A stretch of DNA of 49,925 nt from an uncultured Butyricicoccus sp. (GTDB lineage Bacteria > Bacillota > Clostridia > Oscillospirales > Butyricicoccaceae): contig CALWUF010000037.1 in assembly GCA_944384655.1 (NCBI GenBank), positions 1-49,925 of the forward strand, given 5' to 3'. How positions within the stretch are numbered: position 1 is the first letter of the stretch; each line of letters starts with the position of its first letter. Position numbers and translations under genes: made by a program. Below are positions 8,103 through 17,138 of the stretch, piece by piece. The notes under the pieces were generated by a model. It saw only the letters and a list, made by a program, of their open reading frames with translations. It was not told where the DNA came from and made no database searches.

Positions 8103-8834
8103 TTACAGCCCGGCTTCGTCCATCGCTGTTTGATATGCGCGGGACATTTCCGCAGAAAGCGAAATCAGGTTGCGCACCGGGGTCAGTTGTTCAATTTCCG
8201 TGAGCGTATTTACGTCGGCAAAAATCTCGTTGATGGTCTGTTTGGAGCGGAAGGTCGCAGAAGGCAAGGTGCTGTTTTTCCAGCGGCACAGCCAGGCAAG
8301 CTGGATGCCGAGATCATAGACCTCCGATGCAAAATGTGCGCCGAGTGCGGCAGACGCCATTTCATCGGTCAGCGTGCTGGGGCAATCCTCTGACATGGCA
8401 AGTACCATCAGCGGATACTGTGCGCCGGACGGGCGCACTGCCTGGATGTCCTGTTGCAATTGTGTAACAGCGTCCTGCAAGGAATCAATCTCTTCCAACT
8501 GGGTGCGCACAGAACTGTCCAGTTTATTGACATCAATGGAACCATCCGGCACAGAACCCAATGTCAGATCCGTCATCTGCTGATGTACATGCTCCAATGC
8601 ATCCTGTACGGTATCGCCCGAAATGCCATCTGACGCCATGAATCCGACGCCGGATGCGCCTTCCGGCGCACCCAGCGCACGGACAAGCGTGTTGTGTGCA
8701 TCACATAACTGCTGTGGATTGGCGTCAAAATATGCCTTGAGGTCATCTGCTGCCAATGCCGGACGATCGTCCAATGCAGAAATCGGGTGTTCAAGCGCAG
8801 CGATTGCCGCGCTCGCAATCGTAGGGTTGGACAA
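8103..8834 (-). CDS. Orphan phage-tail-fibre-like protein of unknown function
   Basis: A 243-aa protein with no signal peptide or membrane segment. The central part, EGASGVGFMASDGISGDTVQDALEHV followed by GSVPDGSIDVNKLDSSV, has the form seen in phage tail fibre or collar proteins (a VQDAL-type helix, then DGSI..KLD). A short coiled coil follows (QLEEIDSLQDAVTQLQQDIQAV). The C-terminal 90 residues (YPLMVLAMSEDCPST and on) are not recognised. No other phage gene is nearby. The start appears to be TTG (8832-8834) with AAAGGAGGG 9 nt upstream. A near-consensus promoter precedes it, so it is likely expressed. It could be a domesticated tail protein or an unrelated structural protein. Confidence 0.6.
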   Translation of the reverse strand: MSNPTIASAAIAALEHPISALDDRPALAADDLKAYFDANPQQLCDAHNTLVRALGAPEGASGVGFMASDGISGDTVQDALEHVHQQMTDLTLGSVPDGSIDVNKLDSSVRTQLEEIDSLQDAVTQLQQDIQAVRPSGAQYPLMVLAMSEDCPSTLTDEMASAALGAHFASEVYDLGIQLAWLCRWKNSTLPSATFRSKQTINEIFADVNTLTEIEQLTPVRNLISLSAEMSRAYQTAMDEAGL

Positions 8835-8883
8835 GGCAAAAAGCCCTCCTTTCCATCAAAAATCCGTGAGCTGTATGCCTGAT

Positions 8884-8912
8884 ATAATAGGACTTGTCTG
8901 TCGCATTGTCAA
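8884..8912 (-). promoter_or_regulatory. Strong promoter for the tail-fibre-like gene
   Basis: On the minus strand a consensus TTGACA (8912-8907), 17-bp spacer, and TATTAT (8889-8884). Confidence 0.82.
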
Positions 8913-8941
8913 CCGTATTTTTGTGCAGTTTTTATGCGAAA

Positions 8942-8989
8942 AATAACAAAATCCCGCAGAAACCCAGTGTTTCCATGCGGGATTTTTTC
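8942..8989 (-). terminator. Terminator after the DEAD-box helicase
   Basis: AAAATCCCGCA and TGCGGGATTTT form the stem; on the minus strand TTTTGTTATTT follows. The plus strand also has a T run, so it may act both ways. Confidence 0.8.
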
Positions 8990-9027
8990 AAATTTATACC
9001 GAGTTGATTTTTACGGGAAAAAGATGA

Positions 9028-10371
9028 TCAGTTTTCCTTTGCCGGTGCACTGCCGGACGGTTTGCGGCGCCTGCGTGGACGGCGGCGTTTTTCCCCGCCG
9101 GCGGCGGCTGCCTGATCGGTCTGTGCGGCAGCCTGTTCTGTCTGCGGCTTATTGTTGTTCAAACCGCGTCTGCCGCGCCCGCCGCGGCGCGAACGGGAAC
9201 GTCCGCCCGCTTTGCCCTCATGCGGTTTTTCCTGCATGGGATACGGATTATCTTCCCGAATCGGGACGGTTTTATCAATCAACCGTTCAATGCGGCGCAA
9301 ATATGGCACTTCATCCGCCTGACAAAATGTGATGGCAATGCCGCCATGCCCGGCCCTGCCGGTACGCCCGATGCGATGGACATAATTTTCCGGCTCATTC
9401 GGCACGTCATAGTTGATGACATGCGACAGCTCACTGATATCCAAACCGCGCGCCGCAATGTCCGTTGCAACAAGCACGCGGATTTTTCCTTCTTTAAAGC
9501 GGTTGAGCGCATTTTGGCGGTCAATTTGAGATTTATCGCCATGGATCGCGCTTGCGCCCACATGCGCCCGCGCGAGATCATGCGCCACCTTATCCGCCTC
9601 GGTTTTGGTGCGCACGAACACCAACGCCCGGTCAAGCGCAGGGTCGCGCAGGGTATACAGCAACAGTTTCTTTTTATTTTCCCGATCGACAAAATAAACC
9701 GACTGATCGATGGCTTCTACTGTCGTGGACACCGGAGTGACTTCCACCGTGTCAAATTCTTCATTCAGCAGGCGTTTGACCAGCTTTTGTACCGAACGCG
9801 GCATCGTAGCGGAAAACAACAGCGTCTGCATATGGCGGTCACCCATGCGCTTGATGATGCGTTCGACATCGTCAATAAACCCCATATCCAACATGCGGTC
9901 CGCCTCATCGAGCACAAACAGTTCGACGTCCTCCAGATCGATATAGCCCTGCCCGCACAGGTCGTTCAAACGTCCCGGCGTGGCAATCAGCACATCAACG
10001 CCTGCGCTCAATGCTTCGGTCTGATTGTACTGCGATACACCGCCATAGACGAGCGCACAACGAATATCTGTATACTTTGCGTAGGCGACAAAGCTGTCAT
10101 AAATCTGAATCGCCAACTCACGTGTCGGCGTCAGGATGAGCGAACGGATGGGCGGGAAGCCGGGCAAACGTTCCTCATTTTTCAGTTTTTGTAAAATCGG
10201 AATGGCAAATGCACAGGTTTTCCCTGTTCCTGTCTGCGCCAGACCGAGCACATCGCGTCCTCGAACGGCAGCCGGGATGGCCTGTTCCTGAATCGGCGTT
10301 GGAACGGTATACCCGGCATCATCGAGCGCATGCAGCAGTTCTGCATCAATGCCCAAATCACGAAATTCCAT
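9028..10371 (-). CDS. DEAD-box ATP-dependent RNA helicase (RhlE/CshA type)
   Basis: A 447-aa helicase that unwinds RNA duplexes during ribosome assembly or mRNA decay. All motifs are present in order: Q motif (PTPIQEQAIP), Walker A AQTGTGKT, PTRELA, TPGRL, DEAD, SAT, then in the second RecA domain FVRTK, ATDIAARGLD and HRIGRTGRAG. The tail (about 380-447) is rich in Arg and Lys with RGG-like repeats (RSRRGGRGRRG), a usual RNA-binding extension. The start at 10369-10371 fits the family N-terminus MEFRDLG, although AAAGGAG is 14 nt upstream, farther than usual. Single gene with its own promoter. Confidence 0.95.
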   Translation of the reverse strand: MEFRDLGIDAELLHALDDAGYTVPTPIQEQAIPAAVRGRDVLGLAQTGTGKTCAFAIPILQKLKNEERLPGFPPIRSLILTPTRELAIQIYDSFVAYAKYTDIRCALVYGGVSQYNQTEALSAGVDVLIATPGRLNDLCGQGYIDLEDVELFVLDEADRMLDMGFIDDVERIIKRMGDRHMQTLLFSATMPRSVQKLVKRLLNEEFDTVEVTPVSTTVEAIDQSVYFVDRENKKKLLLYTLRDPALDRALVFVRTKTEADKVAHDLARAHVGASAIHGDKSQIDRQNALNRFKEGKIRVLVATDIAARGLDISELSHVINYDVPNEPENYVHRIGRTGRAGHGGIAITFCQADEVPYLRRIERLIDKTVPIREDNPYPMQEKPHEGKAGGRSRSRRGGRGRRGLNNNKPQTEQAAAQTDQAAAAGGEKRRRPRRRRKPSGSAPAKEN

Positions 10372-10427
10372 AGTTTTTGAGATGGCTCCTTTATCTTCAT
10401 GAAAAATCAATCGTCTCATACAGTATC

Positions 10428-10456
10428 AGTATAGCACACTGTTGGGTGTGTACCAA
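10428..10456 (-). promoter_or_regulatory. Promoter for the DEAD-box helicase
   Basis: On the minus strand TTGGTA (10456-10451), 17-bp spacer, TATACT (10433-10428). The 5' untranslated region would be about 50 nt. Confidence 0.7.
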
Positions 10457-10564
10457 GTAGAAATATACTGATTTTTGACAGAAAAACACGGAATTTCGCG
10501 GAATTTTTTCAAATCATGCCAACCGGCGCCGATCTTGACGGAAATCAGCCAGACCCGGGGCTGT

Positions 10565-13500
10565 TTATTCCATTTGCGTTTCGGCGTAGACTTCCACCAG
10601 CGCATTCGCCATCTCAAGCGCCGTTTCCTTCGGTTTCATACGCAATGAGACATAGGGCGGAGAGCCCGCATTGAGCAGCAGACGACCTTTGAACTGCGGT
10701 GCGCCGCACAGCGCCGACAACCGGCGCAGATCGGTACAATGATCCGCCCAGGTCACAAGCAGACGGTCATCCTGTTGTTTGATTTCCAAAATTCCCTGTT
10801 CTGCCGCCTTCGTGCGCAGCAGCGCGATATCACACAGCGCAACCGCAGATGCCGGCGGCTCGCCAAAACGGTCAATCATCTCATCGAGCAGATCCGCGCG
10901 GTCATCCGGCGTGCGGATGGCTGCAATACGGCGGTATAAGTCCACACGCTGTCCTGCATCTTCCACATATTTTTCCGGCAGGTTTGCAGAAATCGCAAGC
11001 TCTGCCGCACAATCCGTGCGCTGACGCGGCTTTTCCCCCTTTTCTTCCAAAACCGCTTCTTCCAACAGTTTGAGATAGAGATCATAGCCCACGTTCATCA
11101 TATGCCCCGACTGTTCCGCACCCAACACATTGCCTGCGCCGCGGATCTCCAGATCGCGCATGGCAATTTTGAACCCTGAGCCGAATTCCGCAAATTCGCG
11201 CACGGCATTCAGACGTTTTTGTGAAATGTCCGACAACGTTTTCCCTCGCCGGAATGTGAAATAGGCAAACGCATGACGTGCCGAACGTCCGACACGTCCG
11301 CGAAGCTGATGCAATTGGGACAATCCCATGCGATCTGCATCCTCAATAATCAATGTATTGACATTGGGGATGTCAATGCCCGTCTCAATGATTGTCGTAC
11401 ATACGAGGATATCAATATCCCCATCACTCATGCGCGTCATCACACGGGCGAGATCGCGCTGGCTCATTTTACCGTGCGCCACGCCAATTTCCGCATCCGG
11501 CAGCAGTTTTTTCAGCCGGGCTGCACAGACGTCAATGGATTCCACAACATTGTACAGATAATACGTCTGACCGCCACGGTAAAATTCACGCCGCATGGCT
11601 TCTGCCACGACACCTTCATCATATTCCATCACATAGGTCTGTACCGGATGACGATCCTGCGGCGGCTCCTCCAGCACAGACATGTCGCGGATACCGGACA
11701 ATGCCATATTGAGTGTGCGCGGAATCGGCGTTGCGGACAGTGTCAGAACATCCACCTGGCGCGACAGTTCCTTTAATTTTTCCTTGTGTGTCACACCAAA
11801 GCGCTGTTCCTCATCCACAACAAGCAGACCGAGATCTTTGAATTTCATACCCTTGTTGAACAGTTTATGTGTGCCGATCAACAGATCAATCTGTCCCTGT
11901 TTCACCTTTTCCAATATGATTTTCTGTTCTTTTGCGGTTTTAAACCGGCTGAGCATCTCAATGCGCACCGGCCAGCCGGAAAAACGCGTCAGACAGGTCA
12001 GATAGTGCTGCCGTGCAAGCACGGTCGTCGGCACAAGAATGGCTGCCTGCTTCCCGCCGAGTATACACTTCATCACGGCGCGCAAGGCGACTTCTGTCTT
12101 GCCAAAGCCCACATCCCCACACAGCAGGCGATCCATCGGACGATCCGATTCCATATCCGCTTTGATCTCGCCAACACAGCGGAGTTGATCCTCTGTCTCC
12201 TCATAGTCAAAGGCCGCCTCAAACTCTTTTTGCCAACTGTCGTCCTGTGGGAACGCAAACCCTTTTTTGCGCTCACGTTCGGCATACAATTGAATCAGCT
12301 CACCTGCCAGCTCCTTTGCAGCAGCTTTTGCCTTGTAGCGTGTTTTCTGCCATTCTGTGCCGCCCAGCTTGTTCAACCGGACATGCCCGCCGGACGCTTC
12401 GCTGCCTGCGCCGATATATTTGGAAATCAAATCCAGATTGGTCGCCGGGACATAGAGAAAATCCGTACCCGCAAATGCAATCTTGATAAAATCCTGATAA
12501 TTCCCTTCAATACGCATGCGCTCCATGCCGACAAACCGACCGATGCCGTGGTGCTCATGTACAACCAGATCGCCCGGCGTCAGATCCGAATAACTTTTGA
12601 CATGATCCCGGTTGGATTTTTTCTTTTTTGTCGCAGTTTTTTTGCGCGCCGCAAGCATCTGTCCTTCCGTGAGTATAACGGTTTTGAGTGCAGGGTATTC
12701 CATGCCCGCGGACAGGCTTCCATCCAACAGGTGGACACGCCCCGGACCCGGCAAGCGGTCTGTCACCTTTGCCGTGACGCCCTCACCTTCCAGCATCTCC
12801 TGCATCGTGGTGCGGCGCATTTCACCGGAACACAAGACAATGACATGGTAATCCATGTCCTGATAGGCGCGAATATCCGAAGCGGCAGCAGCCACATTGC
12901 CGGCATAGGGCGGCAATTGTTTTGCTGTAATCTCTGTCAGCAGTTTTGGCGGACATTCGGGCACAGAACTCAAAAAAGTTTCCAAATATACCATCGGATG
13001 TGCCGACAATGTATCGATCGCCTGCTCCAGGGTCTGCTGATATACGGCATTTTTGCCATACAACAGACCGCGTTCGAGCAACGCTTCGACATCCTCTTTC
13101 ATGCGCACCTGGAACACACGCGCCGCCTCACGCACAGCACGGAAATCATCGACAAAGATCATGGCTTCTTCCGGGATATAATCCGCTGCGGTCGCCAATT
13201 CGGGATATAGAAACGGCAAATATTTATCCGCCGCCGGAAAAATGCCTTCATTGTTCAAACGCTCTGCATCACGGCGCAGATTTTTGTTGAGATCGGGATG
13301 TTTTTTCGCTTTGGATGCAATCAATGTTTCAATCTGCGCCAGCAGACCCTGTGTGCCTCCGGGCGCAAGCGTGGGCAGGGCTTCCATATTGGGCAGACAG
13401 ACCAACCGTTCCAACGAACGTGTGCGGCGCTGGGAGCCGATGTCAAAATACGACATCGTATCCACTTCCGTACCAAAAAATTCAATGCGCACCGGATTCG

Positions 13501-14059
13501 GCTCCCCCGGCGCAAAAATATCCAAAATACCACCGCGCAGAGAAAACTGCCCTTCGCCTTCGACCTGCATACAGCGGCGATATCCCGCCTGCACCAATTG
13601 TAAAACCAACTGTTCTGTGTCATATTCACCGCTGAAGTCGATGGAAAACGTCGCTTTTTTCATCATATCCGGCGGTATCGTCGCCATCAGCAGGGCGGGC
13701 ACGGAAGCAATCACGGTCTTCTTTCCCGCCGCCAGATCACACAGGACAGAAATCCGCCTGTGCTCATACTCACGGGAAGAGGATTCGATGTTGTGGAACA
13801 CAAATTCCCGCGATGGCAACACAACAGCCGGACGGTCAGAAAATGCAGCCAAATCGCGCGCCATGCGGTCACAAGCGAGATCGTCGGCACAGATGACAAC
13901 CGCCTGCCGATGCATCTGCCCTGCCAATGCCGCAGTCAGATTTGCCTTGTGGATCGGTGCAAGACCAGTGACTTCCACGGGCAGTTTCCCACTGCGGATA
14001 CCCTCTACAATCGTATCATATTCAGCTAAACGGGTGATGAGCTGCGCAATTCGTTCCAT
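10565..14059 (-). CDS. mfd: Transcription-repair coupling factor Mfd
   Basis: A 1164-aa ATP-driven translocase that removes RNA polymerase stalled at DNA damage and recruits UvrA. It begins with the UvrB-like module (family sequence FSLRGGILDIFAPGE), then the polymerase-interacting domain around SYSDLTPGDLVVHEHHGIGRF. RecG-like helicase motifs follow: Walker A CGDVGFGKTEVA, the DEEQRFG box, SATPIPRTL, and the translocation region LHQLRGRVGRS. The C-terminal TRCF domain (around LYRRIAAIRTPDDRADLLDEM) closes the protein. Length is normal. ATG 14057-14059 matches the family start, with GGAGGG about 12 nt upstream. A hairpin at 14122-14144 lies between it and iscU. The usual neighbour pth is absent. 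Confidence 0.97.
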   Translation of the reverse strand: MERIAQLITRLAEYDTIVEGIRSGKLPVEVTGLAPIHKANLTAALAGQMHRQAVVICADDLACDRMARDLAAFSDRPAVVLPSREFVFHNIESSSREYEHRRISVLCDLAAGKKTVIASVPALLMATIPPDMMKKATFSIDFSGEYDTEQLVLQLVQAGYRRCMQVEGEGQFSLRGGILDIFAPGEPNPVRIEFFGTEVDTMSYFDIGSQRRTRSLERLVCLPNMEALPTLAPGGTQGLLAQIETLIASKAKKHPDLNKNLRRDAERLNNEGIFPAADKYLPFLYPELATAADYIPEEAMIFVDDFRAVREAARVFQVRMKEDVEALLERGLLYGKNAVYQQTLEQAIDTLSAHPMVYLETFLSSVPECPPKLLTEITAKQLPPYAGNVAAAASDIRAYQDMDYHVIVLCSGEMRRTTMQEMLEGEGVTAKVTDRLPGPGRVHLLDGSLSAGMEYPALKTVILTEGQMLAARKKTATKKKKSNRDHVKSYSDLTPGDLVVHEHHGIGRFVGMERMRIEGNYQDFIKIAFAGTDFLYVPATNLDLISKYIGAGSEASGGHVRLNKLGGTEWQKTRYKAKAAAKELAGELIQLYAERERKKGFAFPQDDSWQKEFEAAFDYEETEDQLRCVGEIKADMESDRPMDRLLCGDVGFGKTEVALRAVMKCILGGKQAAILVPTTVLARQHYLTCLTRFSGWPVRIEMLSRFKTAKEQKIILEKVKQGQIDLLIGTHKLFNKGMKFKDLGLLVVDEEQRFGVTHKEKLKELSRQVDVLTLSATPIPRTLNMALSGIRDMSVLEEPPQDRHPVQTYVMEYDEGVVAEAMRREFYRGGQTYYLYNVVESIDVCAARLKKLLPDAEIGVAHGKMSQRDLARVMTRMSDGDIDILVCTTIIETGIDIPNVNTLIIEDADRMGLSQLHQLRGRVGRSARHAFAYFTFRRGKTLSDISQKRLNAVREFAEFGSGFKIAMRDLEIRGAGNVLGAEQSGHMMNVGYDLYLKLLEEAVLEEKGEKPRQRTDCAAELAISANLPEKYVEDAGQRVDLYRRIAAIRTPDDRADLLDEMIDRFGEPPASAVALCDIALLRTKAAEQGILEIKQQDDRLLVTWADHCTDLRRLSALCGAPQFKGRLLLNAGSPPYVSLRMKPKETALEMANALVEVYAETQME

Positions 14060-14121
14060 ATAAAAACATGTCCCTCCGATCTGATGGAATCCAATACATA
14101 CAAACCATAACACGCCGAAAG

Positions 14122-14144
14122 GCCGCATGCTCAGCGCATGCGGC
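14122..14144 (-). terminator. Hairpin between iscU and mfd
   Basis: A perfect 9-bp stem, GCCGCATGC/GCATGCGGC, with a 5-nt loop. The minus strand lacks a real T tract after it (CTTTCGG), so termination may be weak and some read-through into mfd is possible. Confidence 0.45.
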
Positions 14145-14205
14145 TTATTTGGCAAATTTCTTTCACATTTTGATTGGTTTTCTTTTTCTCCGACGAAATG
14201 AACCG

Positions 14206-14640
14206 TCAGTGCTTCCCACAAGTATCGCAATTCATATCACAAGCACCCATAAATTCTTCCGGATTCAAACCCCTGCGCTTGTAATAATCGGCAATCGCCG
14301 CATGAATGGCCTCCTCTGCGAGCACAGAGCAGTGCATCTTGACCGGGGGCAGTCCATCCAATGCTTCGGCAACCGCCTTGTTGGTCAACTGAAGCGCCTC
14401 CTGGATTGTCTTGCCTTTGACCATTTCTGTCGCCATTGAACTGGTGGCAACGGCCGCGCCGCAGCCGAACGTCTTAAACTTGATATCAGTAATCACGCCG
14501 TCATCACTGATCTTGAGGTACATTTTCATGATATCGCCGCACTTGGCATTGCCTACCTCACCGACGGCGTCGGCATCCTCAATGGTACCGACATTTCGCG
14601 GATTGGCGAAATGATCCATTACTTTTTCGCTGTATTCCAT
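14206..14640 (-). CDS. iscU: Iron-sulfur cluster scaffold IscU/NifU N-terminal type
   Basis: A 144-aa scaffold on which Fe-S clusters are built from sulfur supplied by the cysteine desulfurase. The three cluster cysteines are Cys34 (in AKCGD, with Asp36), Cys60 (FGCGAA) and Cys104 (MHCSVLAEE). The protein ends in an extra Cys cluster, ACDMNCDTCGKH (Cys134, 138, 141), beyond the core fold. It lies 44 nt downstream of iscS and is probably cotranscribed. The start is ATG 14638-14640 behind AAAAGGAG. This two-gene iscS-iscU arrangement, without hscA, hscB or fdx, is common in Clostridia. Confidence 0.93.
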   Translation of the reverse strand: MEYSEKVMDHFANPRNVGTIEDADAVGEVGNAKCGDIMKMYLKISDDGVITDIKFKTFGCGAAVATSSMATEMVKGKTIQEALQLTNKAVAEALDGLPPVKMHCSVLAEEAIHAAIADYYKRRGLNPEEFMGACDMNCDTCGKH

Positions 14641-14684
14641 GGTACTGAAAACTCCTTTTTTATTCTATCATGCAATCATACGTT

Positions 14685-15890
14685 TTACTTGTCGAATAAA
14701 TTCAACATCGGCTGCCCGCTCATCTTTTCATCCCATACGGGCGACATATCACGCAGTGTCTTGACGACATAGGTGATCTTTTCGATGAGATAATCCACAT
14801 CCTCCACGGTATTCTGTTCGCCGAGTGTGACGCGCAGAGAACCATGCGCAATCTCATGCGGCAGACCGATTGCCATCAGAACATGAGAGGGATCCAGCGA
14901 ACCGGTAGAGCAGGCGGAACCGGTAGACGTTGCAACGCCTGCGAGATCCAGGCGCAAAACCAGGCTTTCCCCTTCAATGCATTCAATGACAAAACTCGCC
15001 GTACCCGGCAGACGGTTGACCGGATCTCCTGTCAACCGGGTATATGGGATCTTGAGCACGCCTTCAATCAAGCGGTCGCGCAGGGAGGCGACATACGGCA
15101 AATAGTCATCCATATGCTCCTTTGCATACCGCATCGCTTCGCCCAGACCGACAATACCTGCAACATTTTCCGTACCGCTGCGCTTGCCGCGCTCCTGTCC
15201 GCCGCCATGAATCAGCGGTTCGAGCACAACACCTTTGCGGCAATACAGTGCACCGACGCCTTTGGGTCCACGAATCTTGTGCGCAGACAATGACAGCATA
15301 TCAATGCCCATGTCCTTGACGTCAATCTTCATATGACCGACCGCCTGCACGGCGTCGGTGTGGAACAACGTGCCCTTGCTGTGGCACAGCGCAGAAATGG
15401 CTTTCAAATCCTGGATGGTGCCGATTTCATTGTTGGCGGCCATGATGGAAACCAACGCGGTGTTTTCGGTAATCGCCTGTTCCAGCTCGTCCATTTTGAC
15501 ATGACCCTGTTCATCCACGCCAATATAGGTGACCTCATAGCCGATGCGCTCGAGAAATTCACACGTATGCAGGATGGCGTGATGTTCAATCGCGCTGGTA
15601 ATAATATGGCGCTTATTTTTCGGGAAATTCTTTCTAAATAACAGACCTTTGAGCGCCATATTATCCGCTTCTGATCCGCCGGAGGTGAAAATAATTTCAT
15701 CCGGTTCGCAGTTTAAGCATTCCGCTACATACATACGCGCCTGATCGACAGCTTTTTTTTCCTCGCGCGCGAGCGAATACAAGCTGGATGGATTGCCATA
15801 GCCAGTGGTCAGATACGGCAGCATGGCATTGTATACATTCTTGGAAATCGGCGTTGTCGCCGCATTATCCGAATAAACCACACGTTCCAT
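14685..15890 (-). CDS. iscS: Cysteine desulfurase IscS/NifS
   Basis: A 401-aa PLP enzyme that converts cysteine to alanine and passes the sulfur, as a persulfide, to IscU. PLP-binding Lys205 lies in SAHKIRGPKG, the stacking His104 in AIEHHA, and the catalytic Cys327 on the mobile loop STGSACSTG. This group I loop length fits IscS/NifS rather than SufS. The start ATG 15888-15890 has AGGAGG 10 nt upstream. It is first in an iscS-iscU operon with a promoter at 15974-16002; no iscR-type repressor gene is adjacent. Confidence 0.95.
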   Translation of the reverse strand: MERVVYSDNAATTPISKNVYNAMLPYLTTGYGNPSSLYSLAREEKKAVDQARMYVAECLNCEPDEIIFTSGGSEADNMALKGLLFRKNFPKNKRHIITSAIEHHAILHTCEFLERIGYEVTYIGVDEQGHVKMDELEQAITENTALVSIMAANNEIGTIQDLKAISALCHSKGTLFHTDAVQAVGHMKIDVKDMGIDMLSLSAHKIRGPKGVGALYCRKGVVLEPLIHGGGQERGKRSGTENVAGIVGLGEAMRYAKEHMDDYLPYVASLRDRLIEGVLKIPYTRLTGDPVNRLPGTASFVIECIEGESLVLRLDLAGVATSTGSACSTGSLDPSHVLMAIGLPHEIAHGSLRVTLGEQNTVEDVDYLIEKITYVVKTLRDMSPVWDEKMSGQPMLNLFDK

Positions 15891-15973
15891 GATTCTTGAT
15901 CCTCCTATAAGAAGAGCGTAATATATTCCAGACCAGGCTGCACCAAACAGCCTGTCTTATTCTGTCCACACTT

Positions 15974-16002
15974 AATATACACCAAATCGGTATGCTTTTC
16001 AA
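15974..16002 (-). promoter_or_regulatory. Promoter for iscS-iscU
   Basis: On the minus strand TTGAAA (16002-15997), 17-bp spacer, TATATT (15979-15974). The rest of the 15891-16229 interval is AT-rich and holds the divergent promoter for the thioesterase; nothing else was seen. Confidence 0.65.
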
Positions 16003-16157
16003 CTGTTCCTGATAAAATAGGTAAAATATTTTCTGTTTTTTCCTCCCACTTCCAGCAACGATTATTTTACTATTTTTGCCTTTCAAATGCAATAGAAATC
16101 AGAATTCTGCGGCAAAATATGGGGAGAATATCAAAAAATCCGCATGATACCTCCCAT

Positions 16158-16187
16158 TTGACAGCGATTTAAGAGATATGCTACACT
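16158..16187 (+). promoter_or_regulatory. Promoter for the thioesterase gene
   Basis: TTGACA (16158-16163), 18-bp spacer, TACACT (16182-16187). Confidence 0.65.
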
Positions 16188-16229
16188 AATTGAAACACTG
16201 AAAAAAGAGAAAAAAAGGATGATGGTATT

Positions 16230-16721
16230 ATGCCGCAATCAAAGGATTATCATGAGCAGCGCCTGCGCGCCGCCATTTATCGCCGCACCCATGCCGAACC
16301 CGGCTCCGTCAACGACCGCATTCCACCGCAGTTTATTTCCTGTAGCGACGACGGCAAAACCTGCACCGTCAGCTATGCGCTCAAACCGGAAATGCGCAAT
16401 CCAATGGGCTGGCTGCACGGCGGCATGACCGGTGCGATGATGGATATGGGCATGGGGCTGCTCGTGTACTACAATGCCGAATTTTCTCTCTGCCCGACTG
16501 CCTCGATGACAGTCAATTATCTTCGCCCCGGACGCATTGGCGGTTCACTCATCGTGCGGTCAGAAATCACATTCCAGGGTCGAAAAATTTTCCATACCTC
16601 TGCACAGGCCTGGATGGACGGCGATCCGGATCACCTGGTTGCCACTGCCACCGCCAGCTATATCCGTTCCCTCCCGCCTCGCTCCGATCCGGCCATACAG
16701 GCACAGCCCTCTGCAACCTGA
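16230..16721 (+). CDS. Hotdog-fold (PaaI/4HBT-type) acyl-CoA thioesterase
   Basis: A 163-aa protein. The PaaI-type signature NPMGWLHGGMTGAMMDMGMG includes the conserved HGG before the central hotdog helix; the strands TASMTVNYLRPGRIGGSLIVRSEI and a final VATATASYI follow as expected. Such enzymes hydrolyse acyl- or aryl-CoA esters; the substrate is unknown. The ATG at 16230 has only a modest AAAGGA site 11 nt away. It is transcribed alone, divergent from iscS. Confidence 0.8.
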   Translation: MPQSKDYHEQRLRAAIYRRTHAEPGSVNDRIPPQFISCSDDGKTCTVSYALKPEMRNPMGWLHGGMTGAMMDMGMGLLVYYNAEFSLCPTASMTVNYLRPGRIGGSLIVRSEITFQGRKIFHTSAQAWMDGDPDHLVATATASYIRSLPPRSDPAIQAQPSAT

Positions 16722-16860
16722 AACAAAAAATAAATTATTCATGTTCTGTTCACCGAATCTACACGAAGTACAGTTATACTATATCTGTAGTCAGAATGGC
16801 TATATAAAAGATTTTTCTTTTATCTCTCTTTTTTACCCCCCTTTAAATTTTGTACAGGGA

Positions 16861-16893
16861 AAGCCGGATGCCCCCAACATCCGGCTTTTCTCT
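16861..16893. terminator. Terminator between the thioesterase and a possible small minus-strand gene
   Basis: AAGCCGGATG (16861-16870) and CATCCGGCTT (16878-16887), 7-nt loop, then TTCTCTT on the plus strand; on the minus strand only TT CCC follows. It lies 140 nt after the thioesterase stop, unusually far. Confidence 0.75.
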
Positions 16894-16900
16894 TGTCCAT

Positions 16901-16987
16901 TTATGCCTGCGCAATCGCAATTAACAAAACATTGATTAAAAACAGTATAATTACATTTTTAAATTCCGAATAGTAATATTCTTTCAC
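16901..16987 (-). CDS. Candidate 28-aa membrane peptide
   Basis: A short frame reading VKEYYYSEFKN followed by the hydrophobic stretch VIILFLINVLLIAIAQA and stop. GTG 16985-16987 is preceded on the minus strand by AGGGGAG, 8 nt away, an excellent ribosome site in an otherwise AT-rich interval. A polar head plus one transmembrane helix is typical of small membrane proteins and type I toxins. No promoter was identified, and the frame is too short for statistics, so this remains a candidate. The rest of 16722-17138 shows only the hairpin at 16861 and the upstream region of the desulfoferrodoxin gene. Confidence 0.35.
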   Translation of the reverse strand: MKEYYYSEFKNVIILFLINVLLIAIAQA

Positions 16988-17138
16988 CAGCGCCTCTCCC
17001 CTCTCCCGTTAGGATGCACTGGTTTTTGTTCTGTCATGCTGTCAAATGGAAAATTTTTTTGTTACAATCTATCCTTTTTTTGGATTTTGTGATATACTGA
17101 AGTTGTTCATTGTAACACAAATAAGGAGGATATCCCAT

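Noticed and set aside
11786..13210. A 474-aa plus-strand frame opposite mfd
   Set aside because: Mfd is unmistakable on the minus strand; the opposite frame has no family motif, and reads as a Cys/His-rich reverse complement of coding sequence.
16741..16860. Possible small RNA gene with TATACT at 16775 ending at the 16861 hairpin
   Set aside because: No -35 at a usable distance was found; the hairpin is more simply the thioesterase terminator.
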